From: an uncultured Eubacteriales bacterium
GTDB lineage: Bacteria > Bacillota > Clostridia > Oscillospirales > Oscillospiraceae
Assembly: GCA_900553805.1 (NCBI GenBank)
Contig: USEU01000002.1
Location: forward strand, 1 to 64,000
Reading direction: 5' to 3'
Length of the DNA stretch: 64,000 nt
The notes beneath the pieces were generated by a model, which was not told the origin of the DNA, ran no database searches, and saw only the letters and a program-made list of their open reading frames with translations. A program made the position numbers and the translations under genes. Of this stretch, positions 9,217-16,805 are shown piece by piece (position 1 is the stretch's first letter; each line of letters starts with the position of its first letter).

Positions 9217-9252
9217 ATGTCACCTCTTTCGCTTTCTCTCTGCAAGTAAACG

Positions 9253-9291
9253 AATGTCCCCCCCGTCCGCTTGGACAGGAGGGGCATTTTC
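9253..9291 (-). terminator. possible terminator after tRNA-Ser
   Basis: A G/C-rich hairpin (ATGCCCCTCC... / ...GGGGGGACAT with a GTCC/GGAC inner stem) lies between the tRNA 3' end and the next gene. It lacks a clear T-run, so it may only slow transcription. Confidence 0.35.
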
Positions 9292-9295
9292 TGTC

Positions 9296-9384
9296 TGGCG
9301 GAGAGAATGGGATTCGAACCCATGGTGCGTCGCCGCATCACCAGTTTTCAAGACTGGCTCCTTAAACCACTCGGACATCTCTCC
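9296..9384 (-). tRNA. tRNA-Ser(TGA)
   Basis: An 89-nt class II tRNA with encoded CCA. The acceptor arms GGAGAGA/TCTCTCC pair perfectly; the anticodon stem CCAGT/ACTGG holds loop CTTGAAA, giving anticodon TGA; a variable arm (GATGCGGCGACGCACC region) and the T-arm with GGTTCGAATCC are present. Confidence 0.97.
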
Positions 9385-9394
9385 ATACCCGTAA

Positions 9395-9423
9395 AATATA
9401 CCATTATTGCGGTATAAAGTCAA
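9395..9423 (-). promoter_or_regulatory. sigma-A promoter of tRNA-Ser
   Basis: On the minus strand TTGACT (9423-9418), exactly 17 nt, then TATATT (9400-9395). The tRNA 5' end lies about 11 nt downstream. Confidence 0.75.
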
Positions 9424-9524
9424 GTGCCGGGAATGTTCATTGATATTCAAAAAGTACAGCGGAGAAACTTTCCGGGCGGAGCGGCATATACTGTCCAATC
9501 CGTTTTATTGGGGGAGGGAAGAAA

Positions 9525-9605
9525 GTGGAAAATCAGGACAGCCGGGAATGGGACATTGACGACTTCGTTTTTGGCGATGAGGAAAAATCTGCCAGCCAGC
9601 GGTGA
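9525..9605 (+). CDS. possible 26-residue acidic small protein
   Basis: GTG 9525 is preceded by a very strong GGGGGAGGGAA ribosome site with about 6 nt spacing and opens a 26-codon frame ending TGA 9603-9605. The product is acidic (segments such as DIDDFVFGDEE). No upstream promoter is obvious and I know no homologue, so this could be chance; the ribosome site is the only real support. Confidence 0.3.
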   Translation: MENQDSREWDIDDFVFGDEEKSASQR

Positions 9606-9631
9606 AGGGCCCTGCGGAAAATCAATTTTTA

Positions 9632-9660
9632 TTGACATTGCGCCCCGGATGAGATATACT
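9632..9660 (+). promoter_or_regulatory. strong sigma-A promoter of the MFS leader transcript
   Basis: TTGACA (9632-9637), a 17-nt spacer and TATACT (9655-9660). Transcription would start near 9667 and give a leader of about 210 nt before the MFS gene. Confidence 0.75.
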
Positions 9661-9724
9661 TTCCTCAGAGAAAACCAAATGCGAGGCTATACGAATGGGC
9701 TGGAGATTATCGAACGTACAGTTG

Positions 9725-9771
9725 AAAAAGGGCAATGTGATGGCTCCTAGGGGGGTAGTGCGCCCTTTTTT
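9725..9771 (+). terminator. leader terminator/attenuator hairpin
   Basis: AAAAAGGGC (9725-9733) pairs with GCCCTTTTTT (9762-9771), closing a 28-nt interior that has its own CTCC/GGGG pairing. The T-run and position about 60 nt after the promoter make it an attenuator candidate. I could not match the leader to a known riboswitch class. Confidence 0.55.
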
Positions 9772-9835
9772 GGCTGTAAGTGACGAAATGACGCCGTGAT
9801 TTCCTGATTTTTGTGCCGAAAAAGCTCGCCGCGCT

Positions 9836-9877
9836 ATCTCCTTATCGATGAACTTGATTCGATAAAGGAGATTTTTT
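9836..9877 (+). promoter_or_regulatory. hairpin sequestering the MFS ribosome site
   Basis: ATCTCCTTATCGA (9836-9848) is complementary to TCGATAAAGGAGAT (9859-9872) with one bulged A. The right arm contains the only ribosome site (AAAGGAG) and is followed by six T directly before ATG 9878. It can therefore act as a terminator or as a translation lock. Confidence 0.7.
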
Positions 9878-10963
9878 ATGTTCAAAATCAAAAAACAAAT
9901 ATCCACCCTTTATTCCACCGCTATTCTTTCCAACCTCTCCCTGACCGGCGCGTGGGTCGCGATCCTGACGGCCCGAGGTTTCAGCCTGGTGGAGATCGGC
10001 ATTGCCGAGACGGTATTTCATATTACCAGCCTCCTGATGGAGCTGCCCTCCGGCATCCTGGCGGATGTATTCGGCAGGAAACGGATGCTGATCGTCAGCA
10101 CCGTCATGAGGATGATCGGCAACCTGGTCATGATCTGTTCCAATGATCTGTCCCTCGTCTGCCTGTCCGTCTGCTTTACGGCGCTGAGTTACAACTTCTC
10201 TTCCGGCGCCGGGGACGCGCTGGCCTACGATTCCCTCAAGCTTGCCAGAATGGAGGATGGGTTTGAGCGCTTTGAGTCCAACCAGCTGATGATCTACCGC
10301 CTCTGCGGCGGACTGTCCACCCTTTGCGCGGGCTTTGCGCTGACCATAGGCCACAAGATTGCCTACGGGACGGACGTGCTTTCCGGCCTGATTCAGATAT
10401 TGCTGCTGTGTTCCCTCCGGGAGATCCCGGCAGACCAGAGCGGGGCGGACAGATCCATCCTTCGCAGGCTGCTTTCCTGCTTCAAAGAGAGCTTGTTCTT
10501 TCTGCGGGGCAGCGCCCGGGCACTGTTTATGATGTTCTGCAATTCTCTGGTGGGAGCGATGGATATCCTGCTGCTGTTCTTTTTGCAGGCCAAGCTTCCC
10601 ACCAGGGGGATCCCCCAGTGGGAGCTGGGTGTTGCGCTGTTGATGATGGAACTGGGCGGCATCGTCGGCGCAAAGCTGATCCTGAAGCTCCCCCGGTGGA
10701 GCTATCGGGCGGTATTCGCCGCTTCCCTGGCTGCCGTCCTGGCGGGCATCCTGATGGAGCACGCCGCCTACCAGCTTATGACATTGGGCGGCTTCCTGGC
10801 GGCGGTAGGAGATGACGCCCTGCAGGTGCGGACCAACGCGCTGCTGCAAAGCATGTTCCCCTCCCAGCAGCGGGCAACCCTGACCTCAGTGGAGTCACTG
10901 ACCTTCTCTGTCATCATGGTCGTTCTGACACCGCTGGCAAGCCTGTTTTTCACCCGCTGGTAA
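9878..10963 (+). CDS. MFS transporter
   Basis: 361-residue integral membrane protein of the major facilitator superfamily. The N-terminal half shows the MFS loop 2-3 signature 'GILADVFGRKRML' (about residues 60-72) after two hydrophobic helices; about 10-11 membrane segments follow, with a basic central loop near residues 185-200. It is a little shorter than the usual 390-420 residues, mainly at the C-terminus. Substrate cannot be assigned; DHA1-like drug or metabolite export is the general possibility. The gene is alone on its strand, and its expression looks controlled by the two hairpins upstream. Confidence 0.85.
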   Translation: MFKIKKQISTLYSTAILSNLSLTGAWVAILTARGFSLVEIGIAETVFHITSLLMELPSGILADVFGRKRMLIVSTVMRMIGNLVMICSNDLSLVCLSVCFTALSYNFSSGAGDALAYDSLKLARMEDGFERFESNQLMIYRLCGGLSTLCAGFALTIGHKIAYGTDVLSGLIQILLLCSLREIPADQSGADRSILRRLLSCFKESLFFLRGSARALFMMFCNSLVGAMDILLLFFLQAKLPTRGIPQWELGVALLMMELGGIVGAKLILKLPRWSYRAVFAASLAAVLAGILMEHAAYQLMTLGGFLAAVGDDALQVRTNALLQSMFPSQQRATLTSVESLTFSVIMVVLTPLASLFFTRW

Positions 10964-11287
10964 TTGCATACGGCGTACCATCCGCACCCTTCAACAGCAA
11001 AATGGGCGGCATCCAAAGCAGAGCGTTTTCCCATCTGGGAATACTCCAATTGTGATGCTTGCCCAACCGCTGTGCGGCGTTAGAGGGGAAACTGGTTTTG
11101 CTTATGGCGGGCCTTTTTGGCGTCGTCGCGGTGGATATGGGCGTCGATGAAACGGGTGCGGCTGCCGCTTTGGCGGGGCCGGGGCGGCGGAGGAGGCAAT
11201 CAGAGCCAGGGCGGCCGCTGCTTTTTTCGGTCTATGTTGATTCAGGCGCGCGGGCAAGACCGATAATACTGCTGATTCGCCTCTCCT
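10964..11287. other. gene-poor spacer between MFS gene and birA
   Basis: About 320 bp with no convincing frame on either strand. A +-strand open stretch from 11059 has no ribosome site and low-complexity Gly/Ala/Arg translation. No clear terminator, tRNA or repeat was seen. Confidence 0.5.
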
Positions 11288-12262
11288 TTACTCGGTACGG
11301 ATGCTGACCTGGGCAGAGGTCAGTTGGTCGATGCTGCCGTCGTCATAGCGCACGATCAGGCGGCAGTCCCGGTCGATATCCAGGACGTAGGCGTCCCGCT
11401 CCGCATCGGCGGTGACCACTCGGACGCGCCTGCCCATTGCCAGGCTGCGTTCCCGGTAAATGCGGACGTAGTCGGAGGCGGGATCCCGGTAAATGCGGAA
11501 GAAATGATTCAAAAAAGCGGCGGCCAGCCGGTTTTTCCCTTCCTCCGTCTGCTCGAAGAAGATGGAATCCGCGATTTCCCGCAGTTCCTCCGGGAAGCCC
11601 CCGGCGGGGGGATAGACGTTGAAGCCGACTCCCAGCACCACGTCGTCCAGCTTCCCGGTTTCCAGGTCAAATGAACCTTCGGTCAGGATGCCGCACACCT
11701 TTTTCCCGCCCAGAAGAATGTCGTTGACCCACTTGATCTGCGGCGGCCGCAGGCAGAGCGCGTCAATGGCCAGGCAGGCCGCGACGGCGGCCATGGTGGT
11801 GATGTGTATCGCCTGCGCCGGGGGGATGGCCCCAGGGCGCAGCAGCAGACTCATATACAGCCCCGTGTCCGGGGGAGAGTAGAATTCCCGCCCCATGCGC
11901 CCGCGTCCCTTGGTCTGCTGATTGGCCAGGATCACCAGCCCCTCTGCGGCTCCTCCGGCGGCCCGCTGGCGGACCAGGGCATTGGTGGAGGCGGTGCAGG
12001 GGACCAGCTCCAGCTGGCAGCCCTGGGCGCACGGCTCCAGGTAATTGCGGATGCCCTGAACGTCGAGCACATCGGTGGAGGCGTCCAGGCAATACCCCCG
12101 GTTCTGCGCGGCCTGAATTTCGTATCCGGCACTGCGCAGGGATTTAATGGCCTTCCAGACTGCCGTGCGGGAAATGTTCAGCTGCCCAGCCAGTTCCTCG
12201 CCGGAGAGGTATTCCCCCTTGTGCGCCTCCAAAAGTGCCAGCAGCCGTTCCTTCGTTGCCAT
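11288..12262 (-). CDS. birA: bifunctional biotin-protein ligase / biotin operon repressor
   Basis: 324 residues in three parts: an N-terminal winged helix (about 1-60, 'LAGQLNISRTAVWKAIKSL'), the BPL/LplA catalytic domain with biotinyl-AMP loop GRGRMGREFYSP (about 118-129) and 'KWVNDILL' (about 177), and a small C-terminal SH3-like domain. It attaches biotin to carboxylase carriers and, as the biotinyl-AMP-bound dimer, represses biotin genes. GGAGGTGACGCC precedes ATG 12262. It is divergent from bioY, whose promoter carries a matching operator, so local autoregulated biotin homeostasis is well supported. Confidence 0.95.
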   Translation of the reverse strand: MATKERLLALLEAHKGEYLSGEELAGQLNISRTAVWKAIKSLRSAGYEIQAAQNRGYCLDASTDVLDVQGIRNYLEPCAQGCQLELVPCTASTNALVRQRAAGGAAEGLVILANQQTKGRGRMGREFYSPPDTGLYMSLLLRPGAIPPAQAIHITTMAAVAACLAIDALCLRPPQIKWVNDILLGGKKVCGILTEGSFDLETGKLDDVVLGVGFNVYPPAGGFPEELREIADSIFFEQTEEGKNRLAAAFLNHFFRIYRDPASDYVRIYRERSLAMGRRVRVVTADAERDAYVLDIDRDCRLIVRYDDGSIDQLTSAQVSIRTE

Positions 12263-12282
12263 GGCGTCACCTCCATGACCCC

Positions 12283-12311
12283 ATTATGACGGTATAATCA
12301 CCAAATGTCAA
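12283..12311 (-). promoter_or_regulatory. birA promoter
   Basis: On the minus strand TTGACA (12311-12306), 17-nt spacer, CATAAT (12288-12283). The start site would fall near 12276, giving a very short leader that holds the ribosome site. Confidence 0.6.
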
Positions 12312-12344
12312 CCTTACTTTTAAATAAGAGACACCAATTCGCAG

Positions 12345-12379
12345 ATTGTCAACCTTTGGGCGAGGAATGAGGTTGACAA
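12345..12379 (+). promoter_or_regulatory. BirA operator
   Basis: TTGTCAACC (12346-12354) and GGTTGACAA (12371-12379) form a perfect inverted repeat with a 16-nt spacer, the architecture known for Firmicute BirA operators. The right half-site covers the bioY -35 box. Confidence 0.8.
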
Positions 12380-12401
12380 ACAAGGCGCGATGGGGTACGC
12401 T
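12373..12401 (+). promoter_or_regulatory. bioY promoter overlapping the BirA operator
   Basis: TTGACA (12373-12378), 17-nt spacer, TACGCT (12396-12401). Bound BirA would block the -35 element. Confidence 0.7.
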
Positions 12402-12434
12402 ATTCCTGAAAAAAAGAGGAAAAGAGGCATCCCT

Positions 12435-12974
12435 ATGAAAAAAACCGCTCTGTTCAATATGACCAGCTGCGCGCTGATGGCGGCGCTGATGTGCGTGCTT
12501 TGCCCGGTGTCCGTCCCGGTGGGCCCAATCCCCATTTCGCTTTCCATTCTGGTGATCCTGCTGACGGTCTGCGTCCTTGGTCCCTGGCGGGCGCTGGTGA
12601 GCTATACGGTGTACCTGCTGCTGGGCGCGGTGGGAATGCCGGTATTCTCCGGCTTCCAGGGCGGCCTGGCCAAGCTGGCGGGGCCGACGGGAGGCTACCT
12701 GATCGGCTTCTTTGTGATGATCCTGGTGGGTGGGCTCATCATGGAGCTGAGCCATCGGAACCTGATCGCAACGATCGCCGGAATGGTGGTGGGCATTGCT
12801 CTGGATTATGCATTGGGCACCGCCTGGTTCGTGTTCCAGACGGGGAGCACCGTCGCGCACGCCCTGGACGTCTGCGTGTATCCCTTCATCCCCTTTGACC
12901 TGGCGAAGGTGGTGATCGCGGTGGCTCTGGGCAGTGTGCTCCGCAAGGCCCTGCAAAAGGCGAAGCTGCTGTAA
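12435..12974 (+). CDS. bioY: biotin transporter substrate-binding (S) component BioY
   Basis: 179-residue membrane protein with six hydrophobic segments and the BioY-family 'GMPVFSGFQGGLAKLAGPTGGYLIGF' region (about residues 60-90, containing the conserved G-P-T-G-G-Y motif). It captures biotin as the S component of an energy-coupling-factor transporter; the EcfA/EcfT units are not in this window. I start at ATG 12435 (AGAGG upstream) because the predicted transcription start near 12408 excludes the more upstream ATG at 12390. A biotin-repressed single gene followed by a terminator. Confidence 0.93.
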   Translation: MKKTALFNMTSCALMAALMCVLCPVSVPVGPIPISLSILVILLTVCVLGPWRALVSYTVYLLLGAVGMPVFSGFQGGLAKLAGPTGGYLIGFFVMILVGGLIMELSHRNLIATIAGMVVGIALDYALGTAWFVFQTGSTVAHALDVCVYPFIPFDLAKVVIAVALGSVLRKALQKAKLL

Positions 12975-13031
12975 CGACCCGTGTAGATTTCGTGGCGTTT
13001 TTGGCCGAAAAACATTTCATAGAATACTTTT

Positions 13032-13062
13032 GGGGCATCTCCTGCTTGAGATGCCCCAATTT
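13032..13062. terminator. bidirectional terminator between bioY and mazF
   Basis: GGGGCATCTC / GAGATGCCCC, a perfect 10-bp stem with a 6-nt loop, followed by AATTTTT on the plus strand. It separates convergent bioY and mazF. Confidence 0.85.
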
Positions 13063-13428
13063 TTACATTGCTCCGTTCCCATGTAAACCAAAGCTGACCG
13101 CAATGGCGTTGTCCACCATGGACATTTGCTGATCGTCCAGGCGGCCCATATGCTCCCGCAGACGGCGCTTGTCGATGGTTCGGATCTGCTCCAGCAAAAT
13201 GACGGAATCCTTACTCAGCCCCACGCTGCCTCCCGCAATGTTGATGTGGGTGGGGAGCTTGGCTTTGCCGGTCTGGCTGGTGATCGCGGCGGCGATCACA
13301 GTGGGGGAGTGGCGATTGCCGGTGTCATTCTGCACGATCAGAACCGGCCGGGTGCCTCCCTGCTCACTGCCCACCACGGGGGACAGATCCGCATAGAAAA
13401 TGTCGCCCCGCTTCACAGTGCTGTCCAT
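13063..13428 (-). CDS. mazF: MazF/PemK-type endoribonuclease toxin
   Basis: 121 residues matching the MazF (NdoA) family: '[20 protein letters not shown]' (6-25, RGD and the Gly-Ser-Glu-Gln loop), 'RPVLIVQND' and '[15 protein letters not shown]' with the catalytic Arg/Thr region, and the C-terminal '[13 protein letters not shown]'. MazF cleaves single-stranded mRNA at short motifs. No MazE-like antitoxin frame is present in the 188 bp upstream, so the gene is an orphan here, as is common among Clostridia whose antitoxin is encoded elsewhere or as a small ORF. ATG 13428 lacks a strong ribosome site in a hairpin-rich leader. Confidence 0.9.
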   Translation of the reverse strand: MDSTVKRGDIFYADLSPVVGSEQGGTRPVLIVQNDTGNRHSPTVIAAAITSQTGKAKLPTHINIAGGSVGLSKDSVILLEQIRTIDKRRLREHMGRLDDQQMSMVDNAIAVSFGLHGNGAM

Positions 13429-13449
13429 TAGAAATCACACTCCGTGGCC

Positions 13450-13534
13450 GGGAATGCGCCGAAGCAGGCACCGCCGGTGCCGTCCGGAGCATTCCCTCAG
13501 AATTGGCCGCGCTTCCTCTTCCGCTGAAGCGCGG
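13450..13534 (-). promoter_or_regulatory. two strong hairpins in the mazF leader
   Basis: GGGAATGC/GCATTCCC (13450-13457 with 13489-13496) encloses a near-perfect palindrome GGCACCG-C-CGGTGCC (13467-13481); a second stem CCGCGCTTC/GAAGCGCGG spans 13507-13534. Neither has a T-run. They may terminate the upstream operon, protect mRNA ends or control mazF. Confidence 0.5.
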
Positions 13535-13616
13535 TGGTATCTTTATTCTCCCACACGCATCGGAGTTTTATACGGCGGCGCAACCATATAATTCTATGCG
13601 TATCCCGGCGCGGATT

Positions 13617-14177
13617 CTACTGGATCGTGAAATTTTTGACATCCAGCGACAGGATTTTCCTCTCCCGGTACAGCACCTCGGCCCGCACGGGCATGTCGCT
13701 CTCATCCAGCCAGATATCCAGGTGCAGCGCGTCGTCCTCATAGCTGTCGTCGATGCGCAGGCGCAGCAGCTCTTTTTCCTGTCCGGCGGAAGCGATGTAG
13801 CCGCCCCGCAGGGTCTTCATCAGCAGCCAGGGGGCGCTCACCGGCGTGACCTGGTCGTCCGCCAGCAGGGGAAAGTGGAGCGCCACATCGTCAAAGCGCA
13901 GCGTGCCCTTGGCCCCGTCCACGCTTCCCTGAATGCCGGAGATGCTCTCCGGGGCGGTGACGGTAAAGCGCACCGTCCCCCGGTTGTCTACCAGGCACTG
14001 CATGGAAAAGGTGTGCAGCTTGTCCCCATAGTCCGCGGCGATGTCCGCGTCGAAGCTGCAAAGGGGACTGCCCAGAATTTTTGTCCGCAGGGCAATGCCC
14101 CGCTCCAGCTCCTTGTTTTTCCCGGAGCACCCGGACAGCAGCACCAGCACGAGCAAAATGGCAACAGCTTTTTTCAA
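13617..14177 (-). CDS. putative lipoprotein, LolA/LppX-like fold possible
   Basis: 186 residues with a lipoprotein signal 'AILLVLVLLSGC' (lipobox LSGC, Cys about 17). The mature part is strand-rich with alternating hydrophobics and ends '...VRAEVLYRERKILSLDVKNFTI', a pattern seen in LolA-superfamily lipoproteins that bind hydrophobic ligands in a half barrel. TTG 14177 is the likely start, with AGGGCGGGA upstream. It follows nnrD by 12 nt and is presumably in its operon. Function unassigned. Confidence 0.7.
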   Translation of the reverse strand: MKKAVAILLVLVLLSGCSGKNKELERGIALRTKILGSPLCSFDADIAADYGDKLHTFSMQCLVDNRGTVRFTVTAPESISGIQGSVDGAKGTLRFDDVALHFPLLADDQVTPVSAPWLLMKTLRGGYIASAGQEKELLRLRIDDSYEDDALHLDIWLDESDMPVRAEVLYRERKILSLDVKNFTIQ

Positions 14178-14189
14178 GAATATCCCGCC

Positions 14190-15029
14190 CTATTTCATAA
14201 GTCGCGGAAGGGCCTCCAGCATGTCCGTGGGCAGCATCCCATATTGCCCCAGCCGCCGGGCGCATGCGTCCCCCGCGGCCCCGTGCAGCCAGCAGCCGCA
14301 GGCGGCGGCCGCCAGCGGGTCCAGGTGCTGCCCCAGCAGGGATACGATCATGCCCGCCAGCACGTCGCCGCTGCCGCCCACCGCCATGCCGGGATTGCCG
14401 GTGGGGTTTATGTATTCCCGTTCCCCGTCGGTGATGCAGCTGCGGTGGCCCTTGAGCACCATGATGCAGCCCAGAAGCGTGGCAGCCGTTTTGGCGTCCG
14501 TCATCGGGTCGTTGGTGCGGGGGATACCCAGCCGGGCAAACTCTCCCGCATGGGGCGTGAGAATGGTCGTCCCGGCCCTTCCGCGCAGTAAATCTATATG
14601 CCGGGCGGCCAGGGTTATGCCATCGGCATCCAGCACCAGCGGGCAGGGGACATTTTGCATTGCCCAGCAGACGATTTCCTCCGTGTCCTCACTCAGCCCC
14701 AGACCGCAGCCCAGCAGAACAGCATCCATCCGGGGCAGACGGGCTCCTATTTCCCGGATGGCTTCCCGGCAGAGCATGCCGCCCCGATCCGGCAGGGGCT
14801 GGACAATGGCCTCGTTCAGCTTGACGGCTTCAATCTGGTAGATGCTTTCCGGCACCCCCAGGTATACCAGCCCTGCGCCGGTGCGCAGCGCACCCATGGC
14901 TGCCAGGTATGCCGCCCCGGTATAGCCCCGGCTCCCGCACAGCAGAAGCACCCGGCCGAAATTTCCCTTGTGGGCATTTTCATCCCGGTCCGGCAGAATG
15001 GAAAGAACCGCTTGGTGATCCAGAATCAT
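14190..15029 (-). CDS. nnrD: ADP/ATP-dependent (S)-NAD(P)H-hydrate dehydratase
   Basis: Repairs hydrated NAD(P)H by ATP/ADP-dependent dehydration (carbohydrate kinase-like YjeF C-terminal family). Of 279 residues, 'KGNFGRVLLLCGSRGYTGAAYLAAMGALRTGAGLV'-type nucleotide-binding region opens the protein, 'TILTPHAGEFARL' (about 160) and 'GNPGMAVGGSGDVLAGMI' (about 212-229, catalytic GSGD) are intact. Here the epimerase half (NnrE) is absent, so this is the single-domain form. ATG 15029 has GGAGG upstream and overlaps the stop of the preceding gene (ATGA), indicating coupling; a longer N-terminal extension is unlikely. Confidence 0.92.
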   Translation of the reverse strand: MILDHQAVLSILPDRDENAHKGNFGRVLLLCGSRGYTGAAYLAAMGALRTGAGLVYLGVPESIYQIEAVKLNEAIVQPLPDRGGMLCREAIREIGARLPRMDAVLLGCGLGLSEDTEEIVCWAMQNVPCPLVLDADGITLAARHIDLLRGRAGTTILTPHAGEFARLGIPRTNDPMTDAKTAATLLGCIMVLKGHRSCITDGEREYINPTGNPGMAVGGSGDVLAGMIVSLLGQHLDPLAAAACGCWLHGAAGDACARRLGQYGMLPTDMLEALPRLMK

Positions 15030-15904
15030 TGTGCGCCTCCTGCCTCGTCCCGGTGCTGGCAGTACAGCTCCCACAGGTCGTCGCTCATCTCATACAGCAC
15101 CCGCCGGGGATGGTAACAATTCGGCGCGGTGCGGATCAGCTCCAGGTCCAGCAGCAGCTCATCCCCCTCGGCGCATGCCCCGCGGGCTATGAATTCCTCT
15201 CGGTTCAGGGGCAGCCAACCCTCCGCCGTCACGGTTTCCCCGCACCAGGGACACTGGTATTGCCGCAGCGCCTCATCCGCCAGAGCCGCGTGGGCGGACT
15301 CGTAGACCGTCAGAATCGGCTGCTCGGCAAAGGCACGGCTGACATATTCGCCGCCATACTCCTCCAGCTCCAGATGATTGCAGACCAATGCGGTGTTGCG
15401 GGAATCGTTCAGGGCGTCGTGGGCAACGTCCCCCTTTTCGTTCAGCACCTTCAGCGCGTCGTCCAGGGCCATTTTCCGGGGAATGCGCATGATCTCGTTG
15501 CAGAAGATCCGCTGCAGGTCATAGGTGTCCGGCAAATTGGATACGTCAATGCCGTGCAGCAGCATATTATCGATCAGAATGGGCAGGTCGGAGCGGCTCC
15601 AGGTCATGAAGCTGTATTCCTCCCCGCAGAATTCCATAAATTTTTCATAGGCCTGGGGAAAGGTCAGTCCTTTCTCCGCCAGCTCCTTGTCCCGCAGGCC
15701 GGTGAGGCTGACAATGCGGTGGTGGAGTTTGGGATAAAACTGGGGCCGGATCAGCAGCCGCAGCTCGTCTGTTTTCCGAAAAGTGTCATCCAGTTTCACT
15801 GCCCCGATCTCGATGATCTCTCCGGGCAGGCACACCGGCTCCGTCAGAATTTCACTTTCGGAACCGCACTGGTTCCATTCCAGGTCAAAAATGATATAGT
15901 TCAT
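15026..15904 (-). CDS. DEDDh 3'-5' exonuclease family protein
   Basis: 292 residues. The N-terminal 180 residues form an ExoN/ERI-1-like exonuclease fold: FDLEWN gives the first Asp/Glu pair (about 6-8), 'WSRSDLPIL' the second acidic motif (about 102) and 'HDALNDSRNTA' the His-x4-Asp motif (about 165). This is the KapD/sporulation-inhibitor-like group that trims RNA or DNA. The C-terminal third has a 'CPWCGE' pair that could hold a zinc. ATG 15904 is preferred over TTG 15913 because AAAGAGG lies 9 nt upstream. Upstream gene of the nnrD-lipoprotein operon. Confidence 0.85.
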   Translation of the reverse strand: MNYIIFDLEWNQCGSESEILTEPVCLPGEIIEIGAVKLDDTFRKTDELRLLIRPQFYPKLHHRIVSLTGLRDKELAEKGLTFPQAYEKFMEFCGEEYSFMTWSRSDLPILIDNMLLHGIDVSNLPDTYDLQRIFCNEIMRIPRKMALDDALKVLNEKGDVAHDALNDSRNTALVCNHLELEEYGGEYVSRAFAEQPILTVYESAHAALADEALRQYQCPWCGETVTAEGWLPLNREEFIARGACAEGDELLLDLELIRTAPNCYHPRRVLYEMSDDLWELYCQHRDEAGGAQ

Positions 15905-16027
15905 TGCCGCCAACCTCTTTCTCTCGGCTTCTTGAAAATATTATATTCCGCATTGCGCCGGATGTAAAGCAGAAATGCCGTCTACTGCGCCCGCTCAGAG
16001 CATAGGCTGTATCCGGGAGGTGAAGGC

Positions 16028-16444
16028 ATGGAAGATTACGCGGTCAGCCTGGGCGGAAAGCCGGTGGGCAGGGCGCAGGTGTCGCGGCAGGGGCTATACT
16101 ACCGGGTGGTATGCCGCTGCAATCTGTCCGGCGAGGTGATGTACCGCCTGGAATGTGCCTGCCGGGAGCGAAAAACGAATCTTGGCATTCTGGTGCCCTG
16201 TGAAAGCGGCTTCGGCCTGGAGACCTGCTTCCCGGTCAGCCGGGTGGGGGAGGGGAAGCTCACCTTCACCCTCCAGCCCAAGCACGATCCCCTGACGGGA
16301 AGAAGCTTCGTCCCCATTGCCCCGGAGGAGCCGTTTGCCTACCTGGCCCGGCTCAAGGATGCATTTCTGGAGATCCAGGACGGCAAAAAGGGGGCCAACA
16401 TTCCGGGCGCTGCGGAGACGCCGGACGGCAAAGAAAAAATCTAG
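16028..16444 (+). CDS. conserved hypothetical protein
   Basis: 138 residues, GGGAGGTGAAGGC before ATG 16028. The protein is beta-rich ('VGRAQVSRQGLYYRVVCRC', 'KTNLGILVPC'), has no signal peptide or membrane segment, and contains four cysteines in the first half but no clear zinc pattern. I do not recognise it. It is a single gene between divergent and riboswitch-controlled units. The codon use matches neighbours, so it looks like a resident gene. Confidence 0.7.
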   Translation: MEDYAVSLGGKPVGRAQVSRQGLYYRVVCRCNLSGEVMYRLECACRERKTNLGILVPCESGFGLETCFPVSRVGEGKLTFTLQPKHDPLTGRSFVPIAPEEPFAYLARLKDAFLEIQDGKKGANIPGAAETPDGKEKI

Positions 16445-16445
16445 C

Positions 16446-16473
16446 TTGACATTTCGATAAAATATGATAGAAT
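16446..16473 (+). promoter_or_regulatory. promoter of the cobalamin-riboswitch operon
   Basis: TTGACA (16446-16451), 16-nt spacer, TAGAAT (16468-16473); initiation near 16480, at the start of the riboswitch. Confidence 0.7.
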
Positions 16474-16483
16474 ACCGGCGGAG

Positions 16484-16660
16484 AGATTGGCAGTGATGAC
16501 CATGCGGTCATTGAAAAGGGAAGCAGGTGAAAGGCCTGCGCGAACTCGTCACTGTATGCAGCATAAGCGTTGAACACAATGTCACTGGAAACGGGAAGAC
16601 GTTCAAGGCTGCTGTGAGCCAGGAGACCTGCTGCCGATCTGGATGAGGAAACCACGAGTA
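16484..16660 (+). ncRNA. cobalamin riboswitch aptamer
   Basis: The conserved elements appear in order: GGGAAGCAGGTGAAAGGCC (16517 region), GCGCGAACTCGTCACTGT, GTCACTGGAAACGGGAAG and the B12-box-like TGAGCCAGGAGACCTGC (about 16614-16631). Ligand would be adenosyl- or other cobalamin. The expression platform is the terminator at 16747-16790. Confidence 0.9.
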
Positions 16661-16746
16661 ATTGGTTTTGCCACACGATCCGCAGCGCCTGGTGCGGGGG
16701 CAGTGCGCCCTCCTGACGGTATTCGGGCGTGAATTGATTATGTGAA

Positions 16747-16790
16747 AAACCTCTCAGTCGTGTTTTCGGCTGAGAGGTTTAAATTTTTTT
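16747..16790 (+). terminator. riboswitch expression-platform terminator
   Basis: AAACCTCTCAGTCG pairs with CGGCTGAGAGGTTT in a 14-bp stem with a TGTTTT loop and seven T, directly before the AGGAGG ribosome site of the chelatase gene. Cobalamin binding is expected to favour this OFF state. Confidence 0.85.
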
Positions 16791-16805
16791 CAGGAGGAAA
16801 TACAA

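Noticed and set aside
11059-11307. 82-codon frame in the spacer before birA
   Set aside because: No ribosome site, low-complexity product, and it runs into the birA terminator side.
13063-13616. MazE-type antitoxin upstream of mazF
   Set aside because: No minus-strand frame of suitable size with a start and ribosome site was found in the 188-bp gap.
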